64,000 bases of DNA from Azospirillum sp. TSH64. Its GTDB lineage: Bacteria; Pseudomonadota; Alphaproteobacteria; Azospirillales; Azospirillaceae. The DNA lies in contig NZ_LGQW01000015.1 in NCBI RefSeq assembly GCF_003116035.1, positions 6,454,983 to 6,518,982 on the forward strand, written 5' to 3'. This document shows, piece after piece, positions 48,965 through 58,339 of this stretch (its first letter is position 1; each line of letters starts with the position of its first letter). The position numbers and the translations under genes are program-made. The notes below the pieces were generated by a model. That model was not told where the DNA came from. It made no database searches and was given only the letters and a program-made list of their open reading frames with translations.

Positions 48965-50617
48965 ATGACACGCGCCGTGATCGGGGTGGATGTGGGGACC
49001 GGCAGCGCGCGGGCCGGCATCTTCGACCTTGCCGGCCGCCGGCTGGCCGCCGCCTCCCGCCCGATCCGGATGTGGAAGCCCGATCCGGAGTGGGCGGAGC
49101 AGTCCTCCGACGACATCTGGGCCGCCGTCTGCGCCGCTGTGAAGGAGGCGCTGGCCGCCTGCGCCGAAAGGCCGGAGGTGGTCGGCATCGGCTTCGACGC
49201 CACCTGTTCGCTGGTGGTGCTGGACGCCGCCGGGCGGCCGGTGACGGTCGATCCGGAGGGCGACGATTCCCGCAACGTCATCGTCTGGATGGACCATCGC
49301 GCCATCGGGCAGACCGACCGCATCAATGCCGGCGGCCATGAGGTTCTGCGCTATGTCGGCGGGCGGCTGTCGCCGGAGATGCAGACGCCCAAGCTCTTGT
49401 GGCTGAAGGAGAGGATGCCGCAGAGCTGGAGCCGGGCCGCCCATTTCTTCGACCTGCCGGACTTTCTGACCTGGCGGGCGACCGGGTCGGCGCGGCGGTC
49501 CTTGTGCTCTCTGGTGTGCAAATGGACCTATCTGGGGCATGAGGGGCGCTGGGACGACGGCTATCTCCGCGCCATCGGGCTCGGCGATCTGGTGGATGAG
49601 GGGCATGCCCGCATCGGCACCGAGGTCGGCGAGGTCGGCAGCGCCATTGCAGGCGGGCTGACCGCGGAGGCGGCGCGCGAGCTAGGGCTGACGCCGGGCA
49701 TCGCGGTCGGCACCTCGATGATCGACGCCCATGCAGGCGGGATCGGGGTGATCGGGGTGCCGCTCGACGGCTCGGACCAAGTCGATTTCGACCGGCGGCT
49801 GGCGCTGATCGGCGGCACGTCGAGCTGCCATATGGTGATGAGTCCCGGTGACCCGCGCTTCATCCCTGGCGTCTGGGGCCCTTACCATTCGGCCATGCTG
49901 CCGGGGCTGTGGCTGAACGAGGGCGGACAGTCGGCGACCGGGGCCTTGATCGACCATGTGGTGCAGGGCCATCCCCGCCATGGCGAGCTTGCCCTTGAGG
50001 CCCAGCGGCGCGGCACCACAATCTACCAGCTGCTGAACGAGGAGTTGGCGAATCTTGCGGAGCGGAGCGGCGGGCCGGTGGCGATGCTGACCCGCGACCT
50101 GCATGTGCTGCCCGACTTCCACGGCAACCGCTCGCCGCGGGCCGATGCCGGTTTGCGCGGTGCCATCGCCGGGCTGCGGCTGTCGGACGGGCTGGAGGAT
50201 CTGGCGCTGCTCTATCTGGCGACGGTGCAGGCGGTGGCCTATGGCACCCGGCACATCGTCGCGGCGATGAATGACCGCGGCTATGCCATCGACACCATCC
50301 TCGCCTGCGGCGGCGGCACCAAGAACCCGGTGTTCCTGGAGGCGCATGCCGACGCCACCGGCTGCACCCTGGTCCTGCCGGAGGAGCCGGAGGCGGTGCT
50401 GCTGGGTGCGGCCGTGCTGGGCGCGGTGGCGGGCGGCGCCTTTCCCGACATTGCCGCCGGCATGGCCGGGATGAGCCGCGCCGGCCGCCGCATCACGCCG
50501 GCCGAGGGGCCGCTGCGGGCCTATCACGACGCCAAATACGCCGTGTTCCTGCGGATGCACGAGGACCAGATGGCGTACCGGGCGCTGATGGAGACGGCGA
50601 TGGAAACGGCCGGCTGA
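48965..50617 (+). CDS. FGGY-family pentulose kinase (ribulokinase-like)
   Basis: A 550-residue carbohydrate kinase. The N-terminal ATP-fold shows [18 protein letters not shown], then [12 protein letters not shown] and [18 protein letters not shown] with the catalytic Asp. The C-terminal domain carries [19 protein letters not shown]. Its length and motifs match the D-ribulose/ribitol-associated pentulose kinase branch (human FGGY-like), not LsrK. It ends the operon 12 nt after ribokinase. A second kinase suggests that the operon handles a ketopentose or pentitol as well as an aldose. Confidence 0.88.
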   Translation: MTRAVIGVDVGTGSARAGIFDLAGRRLAAASRPIRMWKPDPEWAEQSSDDIWAAVCAAVKEALAACAERPEVVGIGFDATCSLVVLDAAGRPVTVDPEGDDSRNVIVWMDHRAIGQTDRINAGGHEVLRYVGGRLSPEMQTPKLLWLKERMPQSWSRAAHFFDLPDFLTWRATGSARRSLCSLVCKWTYLGHEGRWDDGYLRAIGLGDLVDEGHARIGTEVGEVGSAIAGGLTAEAARELGLTPGIAVGTSMIDAHAGGIGVIGVPLDGSDQVDFDRRLALIGGTSSCHMVMSPGDPRFIPGVWGPYHSAMLPGLWLNEGGQSATGALIDHVVQGHPRHGELALEAQRRGTTIYQLLNEELANLAERSGGPVAMLTRDLHVLPDFHGNRSPRADAGLRGAIAGLRLSDGLEDLALLYLATVQAVAYGTRHIVAAMNDRGYAIDTILACGGGTKNPVFLEAHADATGCTLVLPEEPEAVLLGAAVLGAVAGGAFPDIAAGMAGMSRAGRRITPAEGPLRAYHDAKYAVFLRMHEDQMAYRALMETAMETAG

Positions 50618-50620
50618 GCC

Positions 50621-51604
50621 TCACATCACGCATTCGCAGGCCCCCTCCCGCTCCATCGGCGCTTTCTGCTGCTCGCACAGGTCGCCCGGCAGATCCTCGC
50701 CCTGGAGCAGCGGGCAGCGCTCGAACAGCTCGGCCAGCCAGTCGACGAAGACCCGCACCTTCGGCGACAAATGGCGGTTCTGCGGGTAGACGGCGGAGAT
50801 CGGCATCCGCGGCGGCCGCCAGTCCGGCAGGATCTCGCGCAGGGCGCCGCTGCGCAGGTGCGGCAGCACCATGAAGCGGCCGGGCTGCAGGATGCCCTGC
50901 CCTTCCAGCCCGCAGGTGACATAGGCGTCGGCGTCGTTGACCGAGATGACGCCCTTCATGGCGATGTCGACCACCTCGTCGTCGCGGCGGAAGCTGAGGT
51001 CGAGGTTGCGCCCGGTGCGGTTGCTGAAATAATTCACCGCGATGTGGCGTTCGAGATCCTCGATGGTCTTCGGCACGCCATGCTCGGCGAGATAGGCCGG
51101 GCTGGCGCAGGTGACCTGCTGCATGGCGCCGATCCGGCGGGCCAGCAGGCTGGAATCGGCAAGCTCGCCGATGCGGACGACGCAGTCGACCCCCTCCTGC
51201 ACCAGATCGATGGGCCGGTCGCCCAGCCCCAGCATCAGCTCGATGTCGGGGTACTTGGCGTGGAATTCGTGGATCGAGGGGATGATGACCAGCCGGCCGA
51301 TGGAGCCCGGCATGTCCACCCGCAACCGGCCGCGCGGCGTCTTGCGGGCGCTGGTGAAGGTGGATTCGATCTCGTCGATTTCCGACAGGATGCGGCTGGC
51401 ACCCTCCAGATAGGCGGCACCGTCCAGTGTCAGGTTGAGCTTGCGCGTGGTGCGCTGGAGCAGGCGCACGCCCAGCGCCGCCTCCAGGTTCTGGATGGTC
51501 GTCGTCACCGAGGCGCGCGGCAGCCCCAGCGTTTCCGCCGCCTTCGAGAAGCTGTTCGCCTCGACCACCCGGATGAAGACGCGCATCGCATGCAGCTTGT
51601 CCAT
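50621..51604 (-). CDS. LysR-family transcriptional regulator
   Basis: A 327-residue LysR regulator of the CrgA/DsdC-like branch. The helix-turn-helix spans MRVFIRVVEANSFSKAAETLGLPRASVTTTI, and the effector domain shows GRLRVDMPGSIGRLVIIP, DCVVRIGELADSSLLARRIG and YPQNRHLSPKVRVFVDWL. The start at 51604 gives the family-typical N-terminus. It converges on the FGGY kinase, with only 3 nt between stop codons. No divergent target is evident. Confidence 0.9.
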   Translation of the reverse strand: MDKLHAMRVFIRVVEANSFSKAAETLGLPRASVTTTIQNLEAALGVRLLQRTTRKLNLTLDGAAYLEGASRILSEIDEIESTFTSARKTPRGRLRVDMPGSIGRLVIIPSIHEFHAKYPDIELMLGLGDRPIDLVQEGVDCVVRIGELADSSLLARRIGAMQQVTCASPAYLAEHGVPKTIEDLERHIAVNYFSNRTGRNLDLSFRRDDEVVDIAMKGVISVNDADAYVTCGLEGQGILQPGRFMVLPHLRSGALREILPDWRPPRMPISAVYPQNRHLSPKVRVFVDWLAELFERCPLLQGEDLPGDLCEQQKAPMEREGACECVM

Positions 51605-51773
51605 ACGGACCCCGTCCTTATCAATCGCGGTTCCCGCAAATGGGGCCTCCCGCAAATGGGGAGAGTGTCCGCCGAAGACGGCCGAATAGCAATCGGGCGG
51701 TCGCGGATCAAGGGTGGTGGGTGTGGCGCGGCGGGATGGAACGGCGTGGAACGCTTTCCGGCGGCTGTTCCAT

Positions 51774-52481
51774 CTAGCGCCGGCCGGAGAAGGCACCGAT
51801 GGCGCGGCGGCTCACCGGGCCGGGGTTGAGGTTGGGGTACTCCTCATACTGGTTGAGCGTGTAGGGGAAGAGGCCCTTCGGTCCCGCCGCCTCCGGCTGG
51901 GCCAGGACGGCGGCGACCATCGCCGGGTTGGGCGGGCAGCGCTCGCGCAGGGCGCCGGGGATGTCGTCGTCGAGTTCGGGGACGGTGACGGCGGGCGGGT
52001 CGTCAGGACGGGGGGCCGGCTTCGGGGCCGGAGGAGGGTCGGCCGGCCGGTCGGGGTTGGCGTCCTGCTGCTTGGCAGCAGGCAGGTCGAGGCCAGCGAA
52101 CAGGCCGAGCCGCTCGGCCAGCCAGCGCACGGTGGCGGGGTCGCCCGACGTGACCAGCCGCTCGATCTGCTCGGCCACCAGCACCCGCAGCGAGGACAGG
52201 CGCAGTTCGGCCTCGCGGTTCAGCGCCTGCCGCTCCCACCAAACCCTGTGACGAAAATCCTTGGAGCCGTAATAGGCGCGCCAGAGCGTGGTGCGGCTGC
52301 ACCCCATGGCGCGGGAGACCTGAAGGAAGCTGTTGCCGCGGGCCAGCATGCCGGCGGCCATGATCCATTGTTCCTCGTGGAACTGCGAACCGGGGACCAA
52401 CGCGCCTTCGGACGGCGTCGGCGGCTCCTCCGCCCAGCGGGGGAAATTCTCGGTGGTGAAGCTGCGGGGATCGAGAGGCAT
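51774..52481 (-). CDS. Hypothetical protein with helix-turn-helix-like N-terminus
   Basis: A 235-residue protein. Residues ~35-75 (EEQWIMAAGMLARGNSFLQVSRAMGCSRTTLWRAYYGSKDFRHRV) read like a helix-turn-helix with a following helix, reminiscent of homeodomain-like or phage terminase small-subunit DNA-binding parts. The middle is helical, then a Pro/Ala/Asp-rich linker leads to a C-terminal motif (NLNPGPVSRRAIGAFSGRR). I do not recognise a family. ATG 52481 has GGAG 8 nt upstream. The neighbours give no functional clue. Confidence 0.6.
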   Translation of the reverse strand: MPLDPRSFTTENFPRWAEEPPTPSEGALVPGSQFHEEQWIMAAGMLARGNSFLQVSRAMGCSRTTLWRAYYGSKDFRHRVWWERQALNREAELRLSSLRVLVAEQIERLVTSGDPATVRWLAERLGLFAGLDLPAAKQQDANPDRPADPPPAPKPAPRPDDPPAVTVPELDDDIPGALRERCPPNPAMVAAVLAQPEAAGPKGLFPYTLNQYEEYPNLNPGPVSRRAIGAFSGRR

Positions 52482-52632
52482 GGCGAGGCTCCGCAAGAGG
52501 AAAAGACAATTGCGGAGAGCCTATGGGACTTCAGTCCTTTGATGGAGAGTTTTTGTAAAAAGCCCGAGGACGGGTGCGCCGCCGCCGTCCCCGGCAAGGG
52601 CCGGGAGGGCGGCGGCGCGGGGTGTCTCGCCC

Positions 52633-53970
52633 TCAGTGGAGCGTCGCGCGGTCAGGTTGGGGGGCAGGCCCGGAGCCGGTGCGGACGGCCTCGCGCGCCC
52701 GGCCGATGCCGAGCAGCTGGTAGAGGCCCAGCGCGGCGATGGTGGCGGTGCCGATGCCGCCGATGGAGAAGCCGCCGGCGGTGACGGTGAAGTTGCCGGC
52801 GCCGAGCACCAGCGTCACGCCGACGGTGATGAGGTTGCGCGGATCGGAGAAATCGACGCGGTTGTCGACCCACAGCCGCACCATCGCCGCGGCGATCAGG
52901 CCGAAGACGACGGTCGCCAGCCCGCCCAGCACCGGGGCCGGGATGGTCCGCAGCAGGGCGCCGAACTTCGGCGAGAAGCCCAGCAGGATGGCGGCGACGG
53001 CGGCGACGACGAAGATCAGGGTGGAGAAGACGCGGGTGACCGCCATCACGCCCATGTTCTCGACATAGGTGGTGACGCCGGTGCCGCCGCCGCTGCCGGA
53101 CAAGATGGTGGCGATGCCGTCGCCGATGAAGCCGCGGCCGATGTAGCGGTCGAGGTTGCGCCCGGTCATGGCGCCGATGGCCTTGATGTGGCCGAGATTC
53201 TCGGCGACGAGGATGAAGGCGATGGGAGCGACCAGCGCCATGGCGCCGGCATCGAAGGTCGGCGTGCGGAAGGCAGGCATGCCGAACCAGGGGGCGGCGT
53301 CCAGCTCGGCGAAGCTGACCGGCGGCAGCAGGCCCATGCCGTTGGCGAGCACGAGATAGAAGACATAGCCGGCGGCGATGCCGACGAGGATCGACACCCG
53401 GCGGATGGCGAGCGGGGCGTAGACCGCGATGACGGCGGTGGCGAGCAGCGTGAACAGGGCGACGAGTATGTGCGGCCCCGTCCCCTCGATGCCCTTGACC
53501 GCGACCGGCGACAGGTTGAGGCCGATGGCGGCACCGACGGCGCCGGTGACCGCCGGCGGCATCAGCCGCTCGATCCAATTGGTGCTGGTGTAGCTGACCA
53601 GCAGGCCGATCAGGACATAGACGAATCCTGCCGCGATGATGCCGCCGAGCGCCGGCCCGATGTTCGGATTCGGCCCCTGGCCGCTGTAGCCGGTCACCGC
53701 GATGACCACGGCGATGAAGGAGAAGGAGGATCCCAGATAGCTCGGCACCCGCCCGGCGGTGAGCACGAGGAACAGCAGGGTGCCGATGCCGGAGAACAGC
53801 ACCGCGAGGTTCGGATCGAACCCCATCAGCAGCGGCCCGAGGATGGTCGAGCCGGACATGGCGACGAGATGCTGGACGCCGAGCGTCAGGGTCGAGCCCC
53901 AGGGAAGCCGCTCGTCCGGCTGGACGACGGGGCCGGTCGCGAGCGGCCAGCGCGGGAAGAAATCTGCCAT
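52633..53970 (-). CDS. Uracil/xanthine permease (NCS2 family, UraA/RutG-like)
   Basis: A 445-residue inner-membrane nucleobase transporter with about 14 hydrophobic segments. Typical features are the N-terminal LGVQHLVAMSGSTILGPLLMG, the PSYLGSSFSFIAVV segment, the substrate-binding ILVAENLGHIKAIGAMTGRNLD (Glu in transmembrane 8), and GSGGGTGVTTYVENMGVMAVTRV. These place it with UraA/RutG rather than xanthine-specific members. It stands alone on the minus strand; no rut genes are visible. Confidence 0.92.
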   Translation of the reverse strand: MADFFPRWPLATGPVVQPDERLPWGSTLTLGVQHLVAMSGSTILGPLLMGFDPNLAVLFSGIGTLLFLVLTAGRVPSYLGSSFSFIAVVIAVTGYSGQGPNPNIGPALGGIIAAGFVYVLIGLLVSYTSTNWIERLMPPAVTGAVGAAIGLNLSPVAVKGIEGTGPHILVALFTLLATAVIAVYAPLAIRRVSILVGIAAGYVFYLVLANGMGLLPPVSFAELDAAPWFGMPAFRTPTFDAGAMALVAPIAFILVAENLGHIKAIGAMTGRNLDRYIGRGFIGDGIATILSGSGGGTGVTTYVENMGVMAVTRVFSTLIFVVAAVAAILLGFSPKFGALLRTIPAPVLGGLATVVFGLIAAAMVRLWVDNRVDFSDPRNLITVGVTLVLGAGNFTVTAGGFSIGGIGTATIAALGLYQLLGIGRAREAVRTGSGPAPQPDRATLH

Positions 53971-54372
53971 AGAGGGTTTGTCCGAAGAGGGGTGGAACGG
54001 CAACGGTGCCGGTGGGTGATTGGTCGCCCGCTTTTTGGCGTTTGCGCAGGCGTTGCGCTACATTTTTGTGCGGTGTGGGGTGGAAGAGGGGCGAACTCAG
54101 GGGGAGCCGGCGGATGCCGGGGCCGGTCGCCCAATCTTTTTGGCACCAAAATGTGTAGTAGCTAAATACTAAGATGAGCCACTTGATTGGAAATAGCTTC
54201 GAGTGTGCACCGCTCAGGCGACCTCAGCTGGAATTTGTGGCCTACACGATCTCCCTGCCAGATGCTACCGCTCCAGACATCCGCTCCAGCAGAGACCTAC
54301 CGATAAAATCCACTACCCATCAGCGATAAAAAGGTTCATTGTAGACATTTATATTAACTAATATAGATACCC
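53971..54372. other. Left boundary of the AT-richer defence island
   Basis: In these 402 bases, composition changes from host-like GC-rich DNA to AT-richer DNA near 54140-54180. No tRNA, integrase or obvious direct repeat is visible. The last 35 bases carry a promoter candidate for the next gene. Otherwise I see nothing. Confidence 0.5.
54339..54367 (+). promoter_or_regulatory. Promoter of the Hachiman-like operon
   Basis: TTGTAG (54339-54344) and TATAGA (54362-54367) with a 17-bp spacer. Transcription would begin about 7 nt later, at or next to the ATG at 54373, and no Shine-Dalgarno is seen there. A leaderless mRNA is therefore likely. Confidence 0.45.
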
Positions 54373-56001
54373 ATGCCACCGAAGAGCTTGATTGATCCGG
54401 TAAGCGCCTCCGACGCGGGTGCTGTGGCTAGCCGCCGAGGTCAAAAATATCAGGACCACGTTGCAGCAAGCTTCGTCATCGAGATGCTCAACTCACCCGC
54501 TATCCTACAAGTGGAGTGCGAGACAGCCGACGACATCACTGTCCGCTGGATCATCGATGGAAAGAAGGCCAACGAGTATGTCCAGGTTAAAACGACAGAC
54601 GGCGATAAGAAATGGACTGTGACCGATTTGGTGAGTCGCACCGACGGACGCGCAGGCACATCAATCGCTGAGCGGTCTCTTGACTGTGATAGGTACGAAG
54701 AGGAGCCACTATTTCGCCTAGTTACAATCCGTGAGCCCTATGGAAATCTTGCTAGTTTTAAAATTTCGCGAGAAAGCCGCGCCAATATTCCCGACGTAAT
54801 CGCTGCTGCGGTCAGAAGCTTTTCGGCGAAACACCCGTCGTTTAAATCGAAAAATGGGCGTTCGTTGATTGATTGGGCGAACCGGCTTTACTGGCAAGTT
54901 GAGCAAAACATTGAACGGCTAATAGAGCGGAACCAACTCGCGTTGCTCAAACTAGCCGGGCGTGATGGAGAGCGCCCAACCTACAACGAGATTAATACAA
55001 CTTATGAGCGATTGCTCAATGTCGTTATCGATGCAGGTGACGCCTCGAGAGTCTCAACTCCGGATGAAAAATGCATTCCTCGAGATGCTGCTTTAAAATG
55101 GTGGCACGCACAAATTGGCGAATACATGGCGACATCACGCGCAATATTGAAAGTCTACCGGATTAAAACCGACGAATTTTTCTCAAATTTTTGCAAAATA
55201 GATGAGCCAATGCTTAATCGCGCGCTCTCTGCTTTTGACGCTGAGTACGACGGCGGTGAATGGCGCCGTCAAGAATTAATAGATTACTTGATTGACTGGA
55301 TACCAGAAGTTGTTCTGCCCCCTGTCACACTCGCGACCTTTGACCATCTTTCCGCCAGAACGGTTCTCGCAAAAGCTATTGAGGAGTGCGACTCCCATGG
55401 TCAACTTACTCCTCAAGCACTTCTTTCAGACTTGATGCTGCATGCGATACTACGCCACCATCACAAATCCGAGCCCATTGCTTGTAAAATTTTCCATCTG
55501 ACCGCCGGCTTTCTTACGTTTACCAGCGCGCATATCATCACGGACCCGCAGGGCGACCAGCTTTGGCTTGGCCAGACTCGGATCGCCACAGCCGACGATA
55601 GAGACTCAATTCTGACAGCCATTTCTCAGATATTGAGATCAAGTCTCGAGAAAGAGGTTCTTAAACGCGAACGAAAGGCAATCATCCAGCTTCGTCATTC
55701 GGTACATCTTAGCCACCATGATCTGGGACGATCTATGCATCCAAACGGGAAGGTTGATGATCTTCTTTCTGTATTACATATACCAATTCTCATTGCTTAC
55801 GACAGCGACGTTTTATCAAAAGGCTATGTGGATGACTATCTAAATGGAATAACTGAGGAAGCAAAAGAAATTTATGATAGCCTCAAGCGTAATCTGGAAC
55901 CAGAATTCCGTGATATGCGAATACATATATTTCTCGTTCCGATTGAATGCGCTAAAAGCCTTGCCATTTCATTTGAATCTACTTTACGGAGCGTCCGGTG
56001 A
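54373..56001 (+). CDS. Hachiman HamA-like protein with N-terminal Cap4/DUF4297-type nuclease
   Basis: A 542-residue protein with two recognisable ends. Residues ~18-130 resemble the DUF4297/Cap4 dsDNA endonuclease: GQKYQDHVAASF, acidic ADD at 52-54, and NEYVQVKTTDG giving the QxK of a PD-(D/E)xK site (Gln71, Lys73). Residues ~345-540 follow the HamA (DUF1837) pattern: SDLMLHAILRHHH, PIACKIFHL, LWLGQTRIAT, IPILIAYDSD and IHIFLVPIECAKSL. Where HamA normally has a Glu-x-Lys in LWLGExK, this protein has Gln401-x-Arg403, and the preceding Asp is also missing. The HamA core therefore looks catalytically dead, with the N-terminal nuclease as likely effector. The helicase gene overlaps its stop by 4 nt. 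Codon and base use are AT-richer than the flanks. Confidence 0.78.
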   Translation: MPPKSLIDPVSASDAGAVASRRGQKYQDHVAASFVIEMLNSPAILQVECETADDITVRWIIDGKKANEYVQVKTTDGDKKWTVTDLVSRTDGRAGTSIAERSLDCDRYEEEPLFRLVTIREPYGNLASFKISRESRANIPDVIAAAVRSFSAKHPSFKSKNGRSLIDWANRLYWQVEQNIERLIERNQLALLKLAGRDGERPTYNEINTTYERLLNVVIDAGDASRVSTPDEKCIPRDAALKWWHAQIGEYMATSRAILKVYRIKTDEFFSNFCKIDEPMLNRALSAFDAEYDGGEWRRQELIDYLIDWIPEVVLPPVTLATFDHLSARTVLAKAIEECDSHGQLTPQALLSDLMLHAILRHHHKSEPIACKIFHLTAGFLTFTSAHIITDPQGDQLWLGQTRIATADDRDSILTAISQILRSSLEKEVLKRERKAIIQLRHSVHLSHHDLGRSMHPNGKVDDLLSVLHIPILIAYDSDVLSKGYVDDYLNGITEEAKEIYDSLKRNLEPEFRDMRIHIFLVPIECAKSLAISFESTLRSVR

Positions 56002-58154
56002 ACATTGAACAGATAAAGGTTTTTTTATCCTCTGGACGTTTTTCACCAGAGGATACGTTCGATGCCTTTCAAGGCATCAGCAATCTATCTAATGATATTG
56101 AATCTCAGCCGATTGCTAGAGAGTTAGTTATCAGAGCCTTGGCAATCAAAGATCATCTTCGCCCGGACTTTCATGGGCTTTTAGATGGATTAGTTCGGGC
56201 GGTTGGCCTTATGCCTTACGCGGACAAGGCACATAACCAGTCACTTGGTGACTACTACATCCTTGAAGCACATAAAGCACCAATACCTGGTGAGCAATAC
56301 TTATTTCATACTCTCCAACTACAGATATTCCGAGATCTGATGGCTGGGAGAAATGTTGTACTCAGCGCAACGACCAGTGTCGGTAAAAGCCTGATCGTTG
56401 ATGCTATTGTTGCATCGCAAAAGCATAAGGTCATCGCCATTATCGTTCCGACCATTGCTTTGATAGATGAAACACGCCGTCGCCTTGGGTTGAGATTCTC
56501 CGCCACTCATAAAATAGTTACTCATCCCAGCCAAAAACCCGATTTCCAGCAGCCAGTGATTTTTGTTCTTACGCAGGAGCGTGCCTTAGCTCGTCCCGAT
56601 ATATCAAAAGTTGAATTTTTTGTTATAGACGAATTTTACAAACTTGATATTAAAGAAAAGGATACCGAGCGGGCAGTTGACCTTAATTTAATATTTCATA
56701 ATCTTGCACGCGGTGGAGCACAATTTTATCTTATCGGCCCGCACATTAGTGCGGTCGGAGGGCTGGCTCAAAGTTATAACCATGTCTTCGTTCCTTCCGA
56801 ATTTTCTACTGTTGCTCTTGACATTGTCTATTTCGATTTTCCTGATAACAGCGACGAGCGAAAAGAAAAATTGGTCGAGTTGTGTGCCGATTTGAAGAGC
56901 CCAACTCTTATCTACTGCCAGTCCCCTCCTCGCGCTGCGAACTTAGCTGAGTATCTTTTAGAACACGGTGAATTTGAACCCACTCCGGCTACAGACTTGG
57001 CAGTAAGTTGGCTGAAGCAGGAATTTCCTGAAGAATGGATCCTGACGCGAGCTCTGCGTTATGGAATCGGTATCCATCATGGTAACGTGCCAAGAGCCAT
57101 TCAGCAGTACATGGTGAGGGCATTCGACGCTGGTGATATTAAATTCATCATTTGCACATCTACGCTAATCGAAGGAATTAATACAGTTGCTGAGAATGTG
57201 GTTATCTACGACAGACGGGTAAAGACGACAGGATTTGACAGTTTTACATTTCGTAACATCGCTGGTCGGGCTGGCCGGATGCGAAAATACTTTATCGGCA
57301 AAGTTTTTGTTCTTGAAAAACCTCCATCTGAAACGATGGTCTCAATCGATGTTGCTGTTGGTAAGCAGAACGAAAAAACTCCAATTTCGCTCATTCTCGA
57401 GCTCGATGATACGGATCTGATACCTATCTCACGCGAGAGACTTGGCCGTGTTGCGCTCGATAGCCCATTATCTATGGAAACGCTGCGGCTGAACCGGCAT
57501 GTTCCGCTTGATAGTCAATACTCAATATATGCTCATATATCCCGTGATTTGGTTCTCTTAGAAGATTCCCTTGTCTGGTCTGGCATTCCCAAACCACATC
57601 AACTTCTAACGGTTTGCGAACTAATTTATGCCCATCTTGATGGCTCGGCGCTCACCCGGTACGGTATCACAGCCGGAGTGGGATTGAAGGCTGAACTCGA
57701 TCGCCTAAGTCACGCTGCCAGCTTTAGAAGCTACATAGATCACAGAGTCGCTAATAAAGCATTCTTCCAATCAGTTAGCGATTCTATCGAACAATCACTG
57801 CAATTTATGCGGCGCTATATCGGCTATAATTTTCCACGTAGCTTGATGGCCATTAACCACATACAAGCAGAAATTCTCCGTCGTGCCGGTCGGAGAGTCG
57901 TGGGTGACTACACTTACTTCGCCGCCAGAGCCGAAAGCCTATTCATGAATGCAGGGCTATTTGCGCTGGACGAGTATGGGATCCCGCCAGAAACCGCCCG
58001 CCGTTTAGCGCCGTCAAACGTAGAACCAATGTCCCTTGATCAAGCCCTTGCCCTCGTCGCTTCGGTTGAAACCGGCCAGTTCACGAAGCTTCACCCTTTC
58101 GAATGCGAAATTATAAGTGACGTGAGGGCTACGCTACCATCACGTATCCTCTAA
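55998..58154 (+). CDS. Hachiman HamB-like superfamily 2 (Ski2-like) helicase
   Basis: A 718-residue helicase. Motifs in order: Walker A LSATTSVGKSLIVDAI (residues ~122-137), Ia IVPTIALIDETRRRL, II FVIDEFYKLD (DEFY variant typical of HamB), IV TLIYCQSPPRAANLAEYL, V ICTSTLIEGINTVAENV, and VI FRNIAGRAGRMRKYFIGK. The C-terminal ~200 residues are helical. The GTG start overlaps the upstream stop (GTGA) with GGAG 7 nt before it, so both proteins are made together, as expected for a HamAB complex that monitors DNA. Known HamB proteins load on DNA ends and license the HamA nuclease; the same is inferred here. Confidence 0.85.
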   Translation: MNIEQIKVFLSSGRFSPEDTFDAFQGISNLSNDIESQPIARELVIRALAIKDHLRPDFHGLLDGLVRAVGLMPYADKAHNQSLGDYYILEAHKAPIPGEQYLFHTLQLQIFRDLMAGRNVVLSATTSVGKSLIVDAIVASQKHKVIAIIVPTIALIDETRRRLGLRFSATHKIVTHPSQKPDFQQPVIFVLTQERALARPDISKVEFFVIDEFYKLDIKEKDTERAVDLNLIFHNLARGGAQFYLIGPHISAVGGLAQSYNHVFVPSEFSTVALDIVYFDFPDNSDERKEKLVELCADLKSPTLIYCQSPPRAANLAEYLLEHGEFEPTPATDLAVSWLKQEFPEEWILTRALRYGIGIHHGNVPRAIQQYMVRAFDAGDIKFIICTSTLIEGINTVAENVVIYDRRVKTTGFDSFTFRNIAGRAGRMRKYFIGKVFVLEKPPSETMVSIDVAVGKQNEKTPISLILELDDTDLIPISRERLGRVALDSPLSMETLRLNRHVPLDSQYSIYAHISRDLVLLEDSLVWSGIPKPHQLLTVCELIYAHLDGSALTRYGITAGVGLKAELDRLSHAASFRSYIDHRVANKAFFQSVSDSIEQSLQFMRRYIGYNFPRSLMAINHIQAEILRRAGRRVVGDYTYFAARAESLFMNAGLFALDEYGIPPETARRLAPSNVEPMSLDQALALVASVETGQFTKLHPFECEIISDVRATLPSRIL

Positions 58155-58339
58155 CCTACTTTTCTGAAATTCGCTCCCACCCGAATAGCCCATCCCCCAC
58201 AAACAGCCACCGCCACCCCGCCGCGATTGTTCGTCCCGGCTGAATTCTGTTCCCAGCCGCAGCGGCTTTATCCCACCCGTGCACCTGCACATTATCGCTC
58301 TTGCCGCATTGCAGGAGGGGCGCTGGTCGCCGGATCGGG

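Noticed and set aside
42262-50617. An lsr autoinducer-2 uptake operon
   Set aside because: The binding protein and paired permeases look LsrB/C/D-like, but the aldolase is a true DeoC, the FGGY kinase belongs to the pentulose branch, the regulator is DeoR-type, and no lsrG/lsrF is present.
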